Assembly: GCA_032622095.1 (NCBI GenBank)
Contig: CP136067.1
Coordinates: 51,625,899-51,689,898 of the forward strand
Length of the DNA stretch: 64,000 bases
Reading direction: 5' to 3'
Source of the DNA: Siphonodentalium dalli
Taxonomy: Eukaryota; Mollusca; Scaphopoda; Gadilida; Siphonodentaliidae
The notes under the pieces are model-generated. The model worked only from the letters and a program-made list of their open reading frames with translations, was not told where the DNA came from and did no database searches. Made by a program: the position numbers and the translations under genes. The first letter of the stretch is position 1. Each line of letters begins with the position of its first letter. Positions 12,040 through 23,680 of the stretch are shown in pieces.

Positions 12040-12582
12040 TGACCTTGAAATCGGGTCGTTTCAAGGTCAAACGCTCAAATATCACGGGATTTCGATGAAA
12101 CTTGGTATGTGGGGGTACTTTCTTATGGCGAGTCTCATAAGCATATTCATTTGCCCGTGCGACAAACGCCCGAATATCACGGGATTTCGATTAAACTTAG
12201 TATGTGGGGGTACTTTCTTATGGCGAGTCTCATAAGCATATTCATTTGCCCGTGCGACATGACCTTAACCTTGAAATCGGGTAACTTCAAGGTCAAATCG
12301 CCAATTTTGATGGGATTTCGACGAAATTTGATACGCGGGGTTACTTTTGTCCACTGATTGTTTTGGACGGGTCCAATCGTGACCCCGACCAGACCTTGAC
12401 CTTCAAAATGATCAATTCAAGGTCAAATCGGGTAAAATCGGATGGATTTCGACGGGCACGTTTGTCGGGTACTTTTGTCCAGGCAGTGTTTTGGACTGGT
12501 CAAATCGTGACCACACTTGACCTTGACCTTCAAAATGGACAATTCAAGGTCAAAGCCCGGACGAAGTCGGGTCACCTTCTAG
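12040..12582 (+). mobile_element. Helitron-like unit, family A, 5'-truncated and internally duplicated
   Basis: Body modules only, starting at the fusion point. A segment containing CTTATGGCGAGTCTCATAAG is repeated (about 12120 and 12220), so one module has been duplicated. The 3' terminus is intact, with CTAG at 12579-12582. Confidence 0.6.
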
Positions 12583-13170
12583 TCTATTATATATTTTGGA
12601 AGATCTGTCTGTGTGTGTGTCTGTGTGTGTGTCTGTAATCGATGGACTCGAAAACGGCCGAGCCGATTTCGATGAAACTTGGTATGTGGCGGTATTTTCG
12701 GCCGGGGAGTGACATAGGCATATTAATTTGCCCGTGCGACGTGACTTTGACCTTGAAATCGGGTCATTTCAAGGTCAAACGCCCGAATATCACGGGATTT
12801 CGATGAAAATTAGTTTCTAGGGATACTTTCGTATGGGAAGTCTCATAAGCCTCTTCATTTGCCCGTGCGACGAGACCTTGACCTTGAAATCGGGTCAATT
12901 CAAGGTCAAATCGCGAATTTTGATGGGGTTACTTTTGTCCACTGGGTGTTTTGGACGGGTCATATCGTGACCCCGACCTGACCTTGGCCTTCAAAATGAT
13001 CAATTCAAGGTCAAATCGGGTAAAACCGGATGGATTTCGACGGGCACGTTTGTCGCTTACTTTTGTCCGGGCAGTGTTTTGGACTGGTCAAATCGTGACA
13101 CCACTTGACCTTGAACTTTAAAATGGACAATTCAAGGTCAAAGCCCGGACGAAGTCGGGTCACCTTCTAG
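12583..13170 (+). mobile_element. Helitron-like unit, family A (588 bp)
   Basis: The 5' end TCTATTATATATTTTGG abuts the preceding CTAG exactly. A GT/CTGT microsatellite at 12606-12636 is followed by the GACCTTGA-module body and a hairpin plus CTAG at 13167-13170. This is a structurally complete short unit. Confidence 0.7.
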
Positions 13171-13191
13171 TCTATTATATATTTTGGAAGA

Positions 13192-13228
<37 letters not shown>

Positions 13229-13984
13229 GAGGGTGAGTGTGTGTTCGCGATGGACTCGAACACGGCTGGACCGATTTCGACCAAACTTGGTACGGACACG
13301 TAATTCGACCCGGGAACGAACATGGGCCTATTGATTTTCAGATCCGAGGTCAACTTTTCACGTGCCGAGGTCAAATCTGTTTTTACGCTGTGTTAAGGGA
13401 CTTTCATTTGAGTTCGGTGCTTACAAATCGATTCGAAACAGCGCGAATAATAAAATGCCAGTCATAATAATGACACTGTGAGAATCTTTCGTGTTTCCTC
13501 TTTCCAACGATATATAATGCGTATGTATCCGTTTTAGTTATCTGCCTCAATTATCAAGAAGAAGTGGTACTATCTTCCATCAGGATAAAAACAATGCGTA
13601 ACTTCTATGACGTCGTTAGAGGTCATAACGTTATATCACGTTAACGCTTAACCGGCTGATGCATTTGACTGTTTCAGACGTCTTGGCGATATCTCGGGCA
13701 CCGATGGTAATTTATCTTTACGTTGAAACTTGATAATTAATGAGCGTGTGTATATGAGGCGCGTTTATATTCTTGAGTGGAAATCAAATCGGATTAAACT
13801 GGCGGATTTTTACGGACGAAATTTGATGCATAGGGTATCTCGGTATCCGCTGGACCGATTTCCCGGTATCCGCTGGGCCGATTTCCATCATTTTTGGGGT
13901 GTTGGTGTTTGACCCCACCTGACCTTGACCTTCAAAATGGTCAATTCAAGGTCAAAGCCCGGACGAAGTCGGGTCACCTTCTAG
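13171..13984 (+). mobile_element. Helitron-like unit, family B (814 bp), array end
   Basis: It abuts the previous CTAG exactly. It contains a (GT)n at 13195-13224, the family B segment and an ATG frame at 13754-13912. It ends with hairpin, CACCTT and CTAG (13981-13984), then T. This is the right edge of array 1. Confidence 0.7.
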
Positions 13985-14689
13985 TACCATATATAATAAC
14001 ACGTTAATGAACAGAAGTGGAAAGAAGCGAACAGAAATATGTTGTACGCCTTTACTACACGAAGTATTATTCTACATGTACATCTCTGAATCTATACTGA
14101 AAACATAGGGAAGAGATACACCCTCATTATCTATAAACATTTGTTCTTTATGCCCTATACACAATTACACAATGCCATTACCTGACGTACATATACCCAC
14201 CCTACCTCGCGAGAGCAATAATCGGCTACATGGAACGACAGTAATATCTTGATTAAGGATAGTATATCGTACGACACAATATTATATAAATCAGACAGTC
14301 GCTCTCTCGCTGGGTGGGATGAATAAAAACTGATTCCAGGAAACGACTAACATAAGCACACACGCTTGATGTCGAATCCGGTCCCTGATGTTATATTGTG
14401 ATATGATGTAATTTATGTTGTATTGTTCATGGAATAAATACTGTTTAAACTAAGCGTGGCTAGATTTGGCTAGATTTGACCTAAATCGTCAAATCCATCG
14501 CCTGATCAACAGACTAGGCTCTCCTACTCCAAATTCTCAATTGACCTCTCCAGAAATCCTAAAACCGACGAGGAACAATGCAAAAATATAGCTACTCAAC
14601 ATACAAAGACGGCATCAATCCTGAAAAAAGATTGAGTAAGGTATGGCTACGGAAGATTAGAGAACAGGCGGCACAAAACTGTCGGTAGA
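13985..14689. other. No gene; LINE-like 3' tail at about 14430-14455
   Basis: Contains GGAATAAATACTGTTTAAAC (about 14431), which resembles the terminal sequence seen at 26613-26630, 29255-29275 and (minus) 34484-34510. It probably marks the 3' end of an older retroelement. From about 14455 the sequence may be the 5' untranslated region of the CR1-like element. Confidence 0.4.
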
Positions 14690-14779
14690 TTAGTGGACTG
14701 GGTTGTGTGGGCTATTCCACGCTATACGAGAACGCACTATCGACCACAGCTCAAAACAAGATCAAACACGAATCCACAA

Positions 14780-15430
14780 ATGTTCAACTCAACGCTACTA
14801 CTTATTATGCTGGGAATACTTTACCTGGTGATCAATAGAAATGATGTTCCTTCACAAACAACATACATTGGCCTGAAATTACACAGTTTACTGCTTAAAA
14901 ACAAGATGATAGGGAGAAATATACCAAACATCAGTATATCAAGACCACACAGAGTGAGATCATTGGTACTCATCCTATTACTACTAGGCGGTGACATCGA
15001 AGAAAACCCCGGGCCAAGACAAGCATCGATATATCCTTGTAGATTATGTCAAGATGCTGTTAAACTGAGACAAGAAGCAGTATGCTGCGACGGGTGCGAC
15101 ATATGGTTCTACCGTACTTGCCTCGAACTAGATCTTGAGGAATACCGTCAACCGGAGCAACCAGCAGAGAATGGCTATGCTGCAGATGCAATAGTGTAAA
15201 TTGCGACAGCTTCACTTTCCGGAGTTATGAACATGACACATCAATATACCACCCACCAAGTTTCCTTGATCAGACAGGACATAGCTTAAACACATCAACC
15301 TTCTTACCTCTTCAAGCTAGCAGTCCAATCGGTTCCAGATCAATTCCAACAAGTCAGATCTCTAGGCGGAAAGGCAGTAAAAATCCAAGAACACCACGGA
15401 TGGTCCCTATGGCTTACACCATGCGAAGAG
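14780..15430 (+). pseudogene. CR1 N-terminal protein: 2A peptide plus PHD-type finger
   Basis: The ATG at 14780 opens a frame with two hydrophobic stretches; the second (RSLVLILLLLG) runs straight into GDIEENPGP (14990-15016). This is the 2A ribosome-skipping consensus, with the skip expected between Gly and the final Pro (15014). A finger of PHD type follows (YPCRLC, then CCDGCDIWFY). The usual His of the W-x-H position is replaced (WFYRTC). At about 15165 the frame breaks; in another frame the homology continues through WLCCRCNSVNCDSF, which is the expected last Cys pair, to about 15430. Similar 2A-PHD heads are known in CR1-type elements of marine invertebrates. Confidence 0.8.
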
Positions 15431-15435
15431 TCTGA

Positions 15436-15870
15436 AAACAAACATCAGAATCATGTCAGTCAACTGCAGAATTGTAAAGAGCAATAAAGCCCAACTAGAA
15501 ACCGCGATCAAGTACCTCAAGCCTGATATCATACTAGGCTCAGAGTCGTGGCTATGAGGGGTCAAACCTGGTCAACCCACCACCCAAGATGCTGTAAAAT
15601 CCTCGGAAGTTTTTCCCGAAGGCATCAAGGTCCTAAGAAATGACCGCACCGCCCTGGGAGGAGGCGTATTCGTTGGCACAGAACACGACATAGTTGCCAC
15701 GGAGAAGATACACATAATCACAAACTGTGAGATAGAATGGGCCTCCATACAAATGAACAACAAAGAACTGTATGTGGCTGTATTTTACATGCCAAAACGA
15801 AATTTTGAGTACATCAAGGAACTCCGTAAATCCCCGACAAGCCTAGACAGCAGAAGGCTGATGAACATAA
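15436..15870 (+). pseudogene. CR1 AP-type endonuclease fragment
   Basis: It reads as the N-terminal half of an exonuclease-endonuclease-phosphatase domain. An SVNCR start-type motif is followed by the conserved D-I-I-L-G-S-E-S-W block, where Glu is the metal-binding residue, then a GGGVF block. A stop follows SWL near 15555, and the C-terminal half with the catalytic His/Asp is deleted: the sequence jumps to the linker before the RT near 15880. The domain would nick target DNA in an active element. Confidence 0.75.
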
Positions 15871-15873
15871 TCA

Positions 15874-17908
15874 TTGAATATATACCAAAAAGCCAAACCA
15901 GAAATCAATAAAGAGCACCATGGATCACCAAAAACAACGAAGAGGATGCTTAGACAGAAAGCTAGACTGTACAAGAAAGATAAAACATCAGAAGAGGCCT
16001 GGGGAATATATCGCAAACATCAGAAGGCCTGTAAAATGGAGTTAAAAAGAGCAGAATGGGACTACATCAATCGAATCATGCTGGATGGTATGTCCAAGAT
16101 CGAAGAGCTCAAATCATCCTGGGCTTACGTGACAGCCAAACGACAAGATAACATCGGAGTACCTCCGCTTTAAAGAAAAGGCCAACTACTAAACAGCAGC
16201 CGAGACAAAGCAGAGATATTAGTGGAACAATTTCGGTCAGTCTTCACAAAAGATACCGACTCTACAAGCCATTCATCAGCTGCAAAAACACCATGGATTG
16301 AACCACTAAACATATAACTCGATGCCGTTACCAAACTACTACTAGATGTGAAACAATCTAGGCTCCAGGACCCGATGCCATCCCAAATATAGTGCTCCGT
16401 ACCTGCGCTTACCACATCGATCCAGGCCTGAAACACATATTTGAAAGGTCCATAGCCACATGAAGCCTCCCAAATGACTGGATCGACGCTAACATCACAC
16501 CTGTTTACAAGATAGGTGATATACATATAGCAGAGAATTATAGACCCGTCTCCCTTTCTATGGCATCTATACGTTTTATGTGTGATTTCGCTTTATGGTA
16601 GAGTTTTATATACACGCAGACGATTACCGCAATCTTATACGTGTTATATACACGCAGACGATTACCGCAAATCTCGGTTGCAGATTTATTCCAATATTGG
16701 AACATATCATCTATCGGCACATCATGAACCATCTAGAAAAAACATTAAATCTGAACCAGCTTAAACCATGGATTCCGAAAGGGCCATTCATGCGTGACTC
16801 AACTGATCAACAACAGTCAAGACCTATTCTCCTCCTTCGACAATAAAATCCAGACTGACATGATAGTCCTCGATTATAGCAAAGCATTTGATACCGTTCT
16901 ACACAAAAAGCTACTATAAAAACTCGAGAACTACGCCATAAACGGAAGCATCCATAAATGGCTAACCACCTTCCTCACAAAACGTCATATGAGGGTCGTC
17001 GTCGAAGGATCATACTCTCAAAAAGAACCAGTGGAGTCCGGTGTTCCTCAGGGTGATATCCTCGGCCCGTTACTCTTCCTGTGCCATGTAAATGACATAC
17101 CGGAATGCGTATCTTCACAAACGCGTCTCTTTGCAGACGACTGCCTCCTCTATCGACAGATAACATCACAAAGGGATCATGAAGTAGTCCAGCAAGATCT
17201 TAAACATCTAGAACATTGGGCAGACGACTGGTGTGTGCGCTTCAATGCCAAAAATGCCTCGTGATGTCAATAAAATCGAAGACCACTCACATGTACAAGC
17301 TTTGCAATCACATCCTGCAAGCAGTCGATGATACACCTTATCTGGGCGTCTCACTATCCAGGGACCTATATTGGGCAAACCACATAAATAAACTGACGAG
17401 CAAGGCAAGCAGCACACTCGGCTTCCTCAGAAGAAATCTCCATCGGGCACCACCAAAGAGCAAGCAAATAGCATACGAGACATTGGTAAGATCTAAACTC
17501 GACTATGCAGCTGAGGTATGGGATCCTTTCCTGCAAAAAGACATCGATGCAATTGAACGGATCCAGAAAAGAGCCGCCAGATTTATCACAAATGAATGGA
17601 GATCCAGAGAAGAAGGAGCTGTCACAGCCATGAAAAAACGTCTAGGACTCCAACCACTCCAAGATGGAAGACGCACCCAGAGGTTTACACTCTTCCGTAA
17701 AATAGTGGACGGGAAGTTACCATCTGTCACCATCCATGACATATTAATCGATAGAAAAGTGGGCCGAAAGATCGTTGCAAAATATTTCGAGGGTTATCAG
17801 TCACAAAATATTGTGCAAAATGATGAGTGTAAGAACTCAAAACCCTTCAAGCTGATCAATGCCGACACAAAAGAACTTGAACATTCATTCTTTCCAATAA
17901 CTATTCTA
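15874..17908 (+). pseudogene. CR1 reverse transcriptase and C-terminal region
   Basis: The connector (AEWDYINR, WAYV-AKRQDN) leads to RT fingers with stops at 16171-16173 and near 16318. RT motif A is present (DYSKAFDTV, about 16874-16900). The SGVPQGDILGPLLF block lies at about 17038 and the active-site FADD at 17130-17141. A frameshift near 17255 moves the remainder into the frame of 17216-18196. There the thumb-equivalent LGVSLSRDL and the CR1 C-terminal blocks SKLDYAAEVWD, QKRAARFI and LGLQPLQ are intact to about 17908. About 130 bp at 16562-16690 is foreign and holds a direct repeat of TATACACGCAGACGATTACC. Confidence 0.85.
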
Positions 17909-17972
17909 TTGATCCAGCCCCAGCGTATTTATATCCGGAAGGATCCTACGCTGAACCAAATGCATATACAGA

Positions 17973-18260
17973 AAATTACTATTTCTTTGGCTTTGGGGGT
18001 AAAAAATATTCGATTCGAGTCGAGGAACCCACCCATCAAAGCTCAGGGTGATTATATATCGATTATATTATTACCACTTTATTTAGAGTTATCCACCTTC
18101 ATCCGCATCTTCGTCCGTTTGACCACGTGCTTCTGGTCCACAAACAATAGAAAAAACAAACTTCAAAAATCGATATCTAATCACCCTGAGCTTTGATGTG
18201 TGGGTTCCTCGACTCGAATCGAATATTTGTTTACCCCCAAAGCCACAGAAATAGTAATTT
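17973..18260. mobile_element. TIR element with ~90-bp inverted repeats
   Basis: The left arm (AAATTACTATTTCTTTGGC...) and the right arm are inverted copies sharing GATTCGAGTCGAGGAACCCAC and CAAAGCTCAGGGTGATTA. It has no transposase frame. Related copies lie at 58669-58910 and 61530-61755. Those share sequence beyond the right arm (to about 18295, CTGATCGGATT-AGTAC), so the true unit may extend further right. Confidence 0.7.
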
Positions 18261-18950
18261 AGGAGCGTCTGATCGGATTCAGTACCTTTAAACGATGCTA
18301 AAGCTCAACAATATATACATTCGGGTCATTATACAAATTGTGTTGAGGACATTTACTATGTACTTTTATCCATGCATGGACATAATTTGGGCATTCACTG
18401 GAATTTAAACGGACATGAGTCACTTGCATGAACTTCCAAACTGTGCCTACGAACTTTGGAGGGAACGATACATAGGCCGTTGAATACACGAAACATCGAT
18501 ATACAAGCTTTATATACAGTGCAAAAAAACAAACTAGCCAAAGTTGCAAAGTCATAGCAATGTCCATCTAATGATGTATTTGGAAGTCAATTGTCTCTTA
18601 CATAGCTGTTGACTAATATATATGTACATAACCTTTTACCTGAATTAGAGTGCCTATGTGACCTCGTTCTGTGCATGGTGAGGAACATCATAAATACATA
18701 TACATTTGTTCTAACTTGAATATGTCTTACTGTAGCATACATGTATTCTGTTCGTACAACACCATTTCTGTATATCTTCGTTTCTGTGGTCACCGTCTTG
18801 CCATTCTATAATACGTATTGTCATGTTTATTTTGTTGCATTTGTGAGAGGGGGATACCTGTTGAAATAACTTGTGCCCCACGGATCCCTTTTGAATATTG
18901 TTATATGAATAAATTATATTTAAAACATTCATTTTACCCGTGAATTTCAG
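18261..18950. other. Intron 1, 3' part: no gene recognised
   Basis: AT-rich intronic sequence between the TIR element and the second exon. It ends with the pyrimidine-rich acceptor before 18951. No further structure was recognised. Confidence 0.4.
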
Positions 18951-19036
18951 GGGAAACATGCCGCCATTCAACAAACCCTATATAAGCGGAAAGAGTTGTG
19001 GAGCTTGCCCATCTAACTGCGTCAATAACCTATGTG
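18951..19036 (+). CDS. Exon: end of CAP domain and cysteine hinge
   Basis: The acceptor is CCCGTGAATTTCAG (ends 18950) and the donor is GTGAGT at 19037. The first base completes the Gly codon left by the exon at 4133; the peptide then reads GN, PPFNKPYISGK, CGACP, SNC, NNLC. This is the standard C-terminal stretch of CAP domains (G-N-x-P-Y-x-x-G-x-x-C-x-x-C-P-x-x-C, then L-C) that leads into a cysteine-rich hinge. It ends with one base in phase 1, matching the phase-1 start of the next exon and giving an Asp codon at the junction. The two CAP exons are separated by a 14.7-kb intron packed with transposons. Confidence 0.82.
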
Positions 19037-19368
19037 GTGAGTTGTCCATGTTTTGTCATTTTATTACTCACATAGCATGTTCTATATCTTATACATCATG
19101 TCTAACTTTTGTAACCTATCATTCATTGAAGAAAAGTGTGTTATAAATTGTATGCGTGTTCCCTTCGTTAGCCATTCAACTAATATCGAACAAGTTACAA
19201 CAGTTACTCAACGGAGCCGTTATAATAAAATGTACCCAGTGTTTTGTCAAATCAACTAAACACCTCAAAAAAGTCAATTACCTTTTTATATTTTCGATGT
19301 TATATTCAGATGTGGTAATTAGATTGCGATGAAACTTTGGTAAGATAATCTCTTATTATATATTGTTA

Positions 19369-20111
19369 CTAGAAGGTGACCCGACTTCGTCCGGGTGTTG
19401 ACCTTGAATTGACCATTTTGAAGGTCAAGGTCAGGTGGGGTCAAACACCAACACCCCAAAAATGGTGGAATCGGCCCAGCGGATACCGGGAAATCGGCCC
19501 AGCGGATACCGTGATACCCTATGCATCAAATTTCGTCCGTAAAAATCCGCCAGTTTAACCCGATTTGATTTCCACTCAAGTATATAAACGCGCCTCATAT
19601 ACACACGCTCATTAGTTATCAAGTTTCAACGTAAAGATAAATTACCATCGGTACCCGAGATATCGCCAAGACGTCTGAAACAGTCAAATGCATCGGCCGG
19701 TTAAGCGTTAACGTGATCTATCGTTATGACCCGTAACGACGTCATAGAAGTTACGCATTGTTTTTATCCTGATGGAAGATAGTACCACTTCTTCTTGATA
19801 ATTGAGGCAGATAACTAACACGGATACATACGCATTATATATCGTTGGAAAGAGGAAACACGAAAGATTCTCACAGTGTCATTATTATGACTGGCATTTT
19901 ATTATTCGCGCTGTTTCGAATCGATTTGTAAGCACCGAACTCAAATGAAAGTCCCGTAACACAGCGTAAAAACAGATTTGACCTCGGCACGTGAAAAGTT
20001 GACCTCGGATCTGAAAATCAATAGGCCTATGTCACCCCCCCCGGCCGAAAATACCCCCACATACCAAGTTTCATCGAAATCGGGTCGGCCGTTTTCGAGT
20101 TCATCGATTAC

Positions 20112-20144
<33 letters not shown>

Positions 20145-20171
20145 AACAGATGTTCCAAAATATATAATAGA
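19369..20171 (-). mobile_element. Helitron-like unit, family B (803 bp, array 2)
   Basis: On minus: 5' TCTATTATATATTTTGG, an AC/GT microsatellite, the family B segment, then hairpin and CTAG (plus 19369-19372) followed by T. It is the same length as the 9500-10302 copy and has the same internal ATG frame. It abuts the next unit at CTAG/TC. Confidence 0.7.
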
Positions 20172-20898
20172 CTAGAAGGTGACCCGACTTCGTCCGGGCT
20201 TTGACCTTGAATTGTCCATTTTGAAGGCCAAGGTCAGGTGGGGTCACGATTTGACCCGTCCAAAACACTGCCCGAACAAAAGTACCCGACAAAAGTACCC
20301 GTCGAAATCCATGCGGTTTTACCCGATTTTACCTTGAATTGATCATTTTGAAGGTCAAGGTCAGTTCGGGGTCACGATTTGACCCGTCCAAAACACTCAG
20401 TGTATCAAATTTCGTCGAAATCCTATCAAAATTCGCGATTTGACATTGAATTGACCCGATTTCAAGGTCAAGGTCTCGTCGCACGGGCAAATCAATAGGC
20501 TTATGAGACTCCCCATACGAAAGTATCCCTAGACACTAATTTTCATCAAAATCCCGTGATATTCTTGCGTTTGACCTTGAAATGACCCGATTTTAAGGTC
20601 AAGGTCACGTAGCACGGGCAAATTAATAGGCCTATGCCACTCCCCGACCGAAGGTACCCCCCACATACCAAGTTTCATCGAAATCCCGTGATATTCGGGC
20701 GTTTGACCTTGAAATTACCCGATTTCAAGGTCAAGATTATGTCGCATGGGCAAATTAATAGGCCTATGTCACTCCCCGGCCGAAAATACCCCCACGTACA
20801 AAGTTTCATCGAAATCGGCTCGGCCGTTTTCGAGTCCATCGATTACAGACAGACAGACAGACACACACACACACAGATCTTCCAAAATATGTAATAGA
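20172..20898 (-). mobile_element. Helitron-like unit, family A (727 bp, array 2)
   Basis: On minus it begins TCTATTACATATTTTGG (plus end 20898) with A as the 5' flank. It has a GTCT microsatellite, GACCTTGA modules with one extra module compared with other A units, and a hairpin plus CTAG at 20172-20175. The A/T flanks of array 2 as a whole fit Helitron insertion between A and T. Confidence 0.7.
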
Positions 20899-21031
20899 TA
20901 TTATTCTATAAATAATGGCATGGTAGGTGGCTAATTTCTGGAATTACACGCCAATTATATGGAAGCAGTCGACTGTCCCAAAATCACGAAATCTCTTACT
21001 TCACTGGGTGGTAACAATCTCCACCTAATAC

Positions 21032-21475
21032 GCACACGATTGAATAGCGAAAGATACTTAATCGGGTTTCACGTTTAGATAGCGATTGCTATTCAAAGTC
21101 AGTAACAGGTGACAGGAGAGGTTAGGATTACATTTCGTACGAAGCATCCTGAGTTAATCTGAAGGGTGATAACTCTATATAGAACGTACTTTGATGAAAT
21201 AACAGAGATTCCAAGTTGTATGAAAGAATTTACAACATCACAATTGATCAACTTTAGTCAAATGTAAGTCAAATTCTCCTATTTTGTGGGTGGGCTTGGA
21301 TGAGGTTATAGGAAAGCTTATTGAAAGCACTTCTGCAGACAGCTCCGTTATTTCGTAAACAATCCTAGCCTCAATCATATAACCTCGTGTGCCACGTGTT
21401 TTTACGATTTAATATCAATCGCTATCTAATCGTGAACCCCGATTAAATATCTTTCGCTATCCAGTTGTGGGCATA
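21032..21475. mobile_element. MITE with ~55-bp TIRs (same family as 33111-33510)
   Basis: The left end (GATTGAATAGCGAAAGATAC, TTAATCGGG, GATAGCGATTG) and the right end (CAATCGCTATC, CCCGATTAAA, TATCTTTCGCTATCCAG) are inverted repeats. The centre is AT-rich without a transposase frame. Confidence 0.7.
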
Positions 21476-22330
21476 TTGGCTGCAATTTCACGAATGTTGG
21501 ACATGCGATCATGATCAAATGTCAGATTTCTCGGCCAACGATATAATAGGTAAACCTCTCCTAGGTGACTTGGCACCTGTAATGGGGCAAACGATGTAAG
21601 TGAGTAATGGCACTAAACGGTATGACATTCCTCATCGGCCGCAAGAGGAATTTGAAGAATTTTAATCCAGTGTCTACTCAATACAACGAGGACACGGTGG
21701 CTCTAAAATTCTAAATGCAGGTCTTGATCGTCTTGTCGTGACATAAGGTTGCATGCGCAATTAAGATGTTATGCATTGGGTCTTTCAATGAGTTTTCTAC
21801 CCTCATAACGGTTTTTCTTTTCCATTAATCAATAAACATCCACATAAACGGTGCTCACTCGAGCATGCAAGAACACTTCGGGTCTAAATTAGCTCAAATC
21901 ACCAGTCCTTATACTGATAATACATGTACTATTACTCGACAACCGTATAATACATGTACTATTACTCGGCAACCGTTCTGTATTATTGAGATACAGTGTA
22001 ATTACGGTGGGAACTCACCGTGGTTCTCCTAGATGTATGGACTATTGTATTCCACGTACCCCGACTGGCAACTTCGGTCAGAATGTTATAGAAAACTACG
22101 GAGTATTTCCGAACAAATAAGGTATCAACCTGTTTTTAAAATAAATAAACGACCGCTCGGCCACAGTGTCCCCCGAACCGGTGGCTTCATTTGGAGCGGA
22201 GGCTTTGCAGAAGTATACTATATGGATAAGACACTTGTGCATTGTCTCATTACTGACATGCATACAAATAACCAAATCTTTAAAAAAAACTCTTAAAGTC
22301 AAAATATAACCTCAAATTGGCACAAAATGA
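21476..22330. other. No gene recognised
   Basis: Intron 2 sequence. A duplicated ~22-bp word (ATAATACATGTACTATTACTC) is seen around 21918-21966. Short frames show no domain signatures. Confidence 0.4.
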
Positions 22331-22818
22331 AAGGCACGCGCGGCCTTAATTATCGAAAATATTCATATTTGTTCCAAACACCGTAAACAGAAAAACATTA
22401 AAACGCATACAGTTTCGTTCATATATACCATGACCATCGCGTATACAGCATGTTATCATAAAGACATACTCTATTTTACCTAAGCAAGAGCCTGATTGTG
22501 TTACAGAAGACCGCACAATGCTACTGTCTAATCACACACAAATGGCATAAACGCTCTTTATTAGTTCCATATCAGGCATTCACCAACAAAGAACGCTCTT
22601 TATGTTTACCATCATAATATAAACAAACACCAGAAAAGTTACTTTGTATGCCTTTGTTTACATAACAATGGTCAAACATATGACCATAACATACTGTTTA
22701 TGTGATATTTCTTATTTGTAAGCGGACAAAGGCTATCTACATTTTGATGTTCTTTCTGTTTGTGGCGGTTTTTGATGGGTGGAGATATTTTCACAGCATG
22801 CCCACCGCCAAGGCCAAC
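22331..22818. repeat. Dispersed ~490-bp repeat, copy 1
   Basis: Highly similar to 41717-42204 in the same orientation. It starts at AAGGCACG and shares long blocks such as CGTAAACAGAAAAACATTAA and AACGCTCTTTA, ending near CAAGGCCAAC. The class is unknown; no coding frame is shared, and both copies are intronic. Confidence 0.75.
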
Positions 22819-22828
22819 TGTGTCTTGA

Positions 22829-23391
22829 AGAAAATTACAAGAGAAAAAGCCCATAACTCTGAGAAAAATCATCGGATCAAACTCAAACTTGACCTGTATC
22901 TTAATATGACTGATCCACATAACAACGGTATTTGCAATTAAAGGATCCAAACTTGAGATATCATCCGGAAACCGAAAAAGTGAGAAATTTTCTAAGTAAA
23001 ACAAGTCGAAAAATGGCCACAACTCTCGCAAAAATTGGCGGAGCATACCCATATTCGAACTTGACCTGTACATATGGCTGATAAACTCACATACCAAATT
23101 TGGTTCAGATATGATCACACAAACTGAAGTTATCATCCGGAAACCAGAAAATTACAAGATTCTAAGTAAAAAAGGGCCATAACTCTCGCAAAAATGGGCG
23201 GAGCAAACCCATATTCGAACTTGACCTGTATTTTGGTCTGATAACCTCACCTATGAAATTTGCTTAAATTTGATCTAATAACTGAAACTAAAGTTATCAT
23301 CCGGAAACCATTTCCGGACGCACGCGCGGACGGACGGACATACGGACGCACGGACGCATAGTCCCCCGAATTATTTTTTTCGGGGGACAAC
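22829..23391. repeat. Internally reiterated repeat ending in a C5/G5 hairpin
   Basis: A ~140-bp motif occurs about three times (GGCCATAACTC, then CGAACTTGACCTGTA, then GATAA-CTCAC, then AAGTTATCATCCGGAAACC). A GGACGGACGGACAT-type stretch and a terminal hairpin GTCCCCCG / CGGGGGAC (23361-23388) with T-rich loop follow. The 61060-61217 repeat has the same layout. Repeats of this kind, starting GGGCCATAACTC and ending in a GGAC-rich tail, are common in marine invertebrate genomes. Confidence 0.6.
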
Positions 23392-23680
23392 TAGCATATG
23401 CTCGTAACAGTCAAAATGCTATATTTTGCGTAAGTTTATCATATATTATGTTTTTGTGCATTTGCACTCGCCTCGACCATTTTGAATGCGTGGTACTCAC
23501 CAACCTCGAAACAACGTGATTCCCAACCGCGGTAATGTGTCACGTGGACCTTTCTTGTTTTAAGATGTTTTAATTGTCCGCCCAATTTTATGAACAAGAA
23601 AACTACCTGTCGTGCACAAGTTTATAGAAATGCCCCACCCTTCTGAGCGGATGTCGAAATACACACAAGAACACGTTTAA

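Larger units (their letters stand above)
14690..17925 (+). mobile_element. CR1-like non-LTR retrotransposon, near full length but decayed
   Basis: In order: an N-terminal frame with hydrophobic stretch, 2A peptide and PHD-type finger; an AP-type endonuclease; an RT with motif A (SKAFDTV) and FADD box; and a C-terminal region with LDYAAEVWDP and RIQKRAARFI. At least three frameshifts, several stops and a 130-bp insertion inside RT make it inactive. The C-terminal homology fades near 17910 just before a TIR element, so the 3' end is probably lost. Confidence 0.85.

Noticed and set aside
8915-13984. Many open frames of 60-120 codons with recurring words such as EIGSFQGQ and MGLLI
   Set aside because: They fall on reiterated Helitron-like modules, appear in several frames and both strands, and share composition with the repeat. 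Not genes.
22672-23136. 154-codon minus-strand frame
   Set aside because: It overlaps the end of a dispersed repeat and a reiterated repeat, shows no domain, and is not conserved in the second repeat copy.
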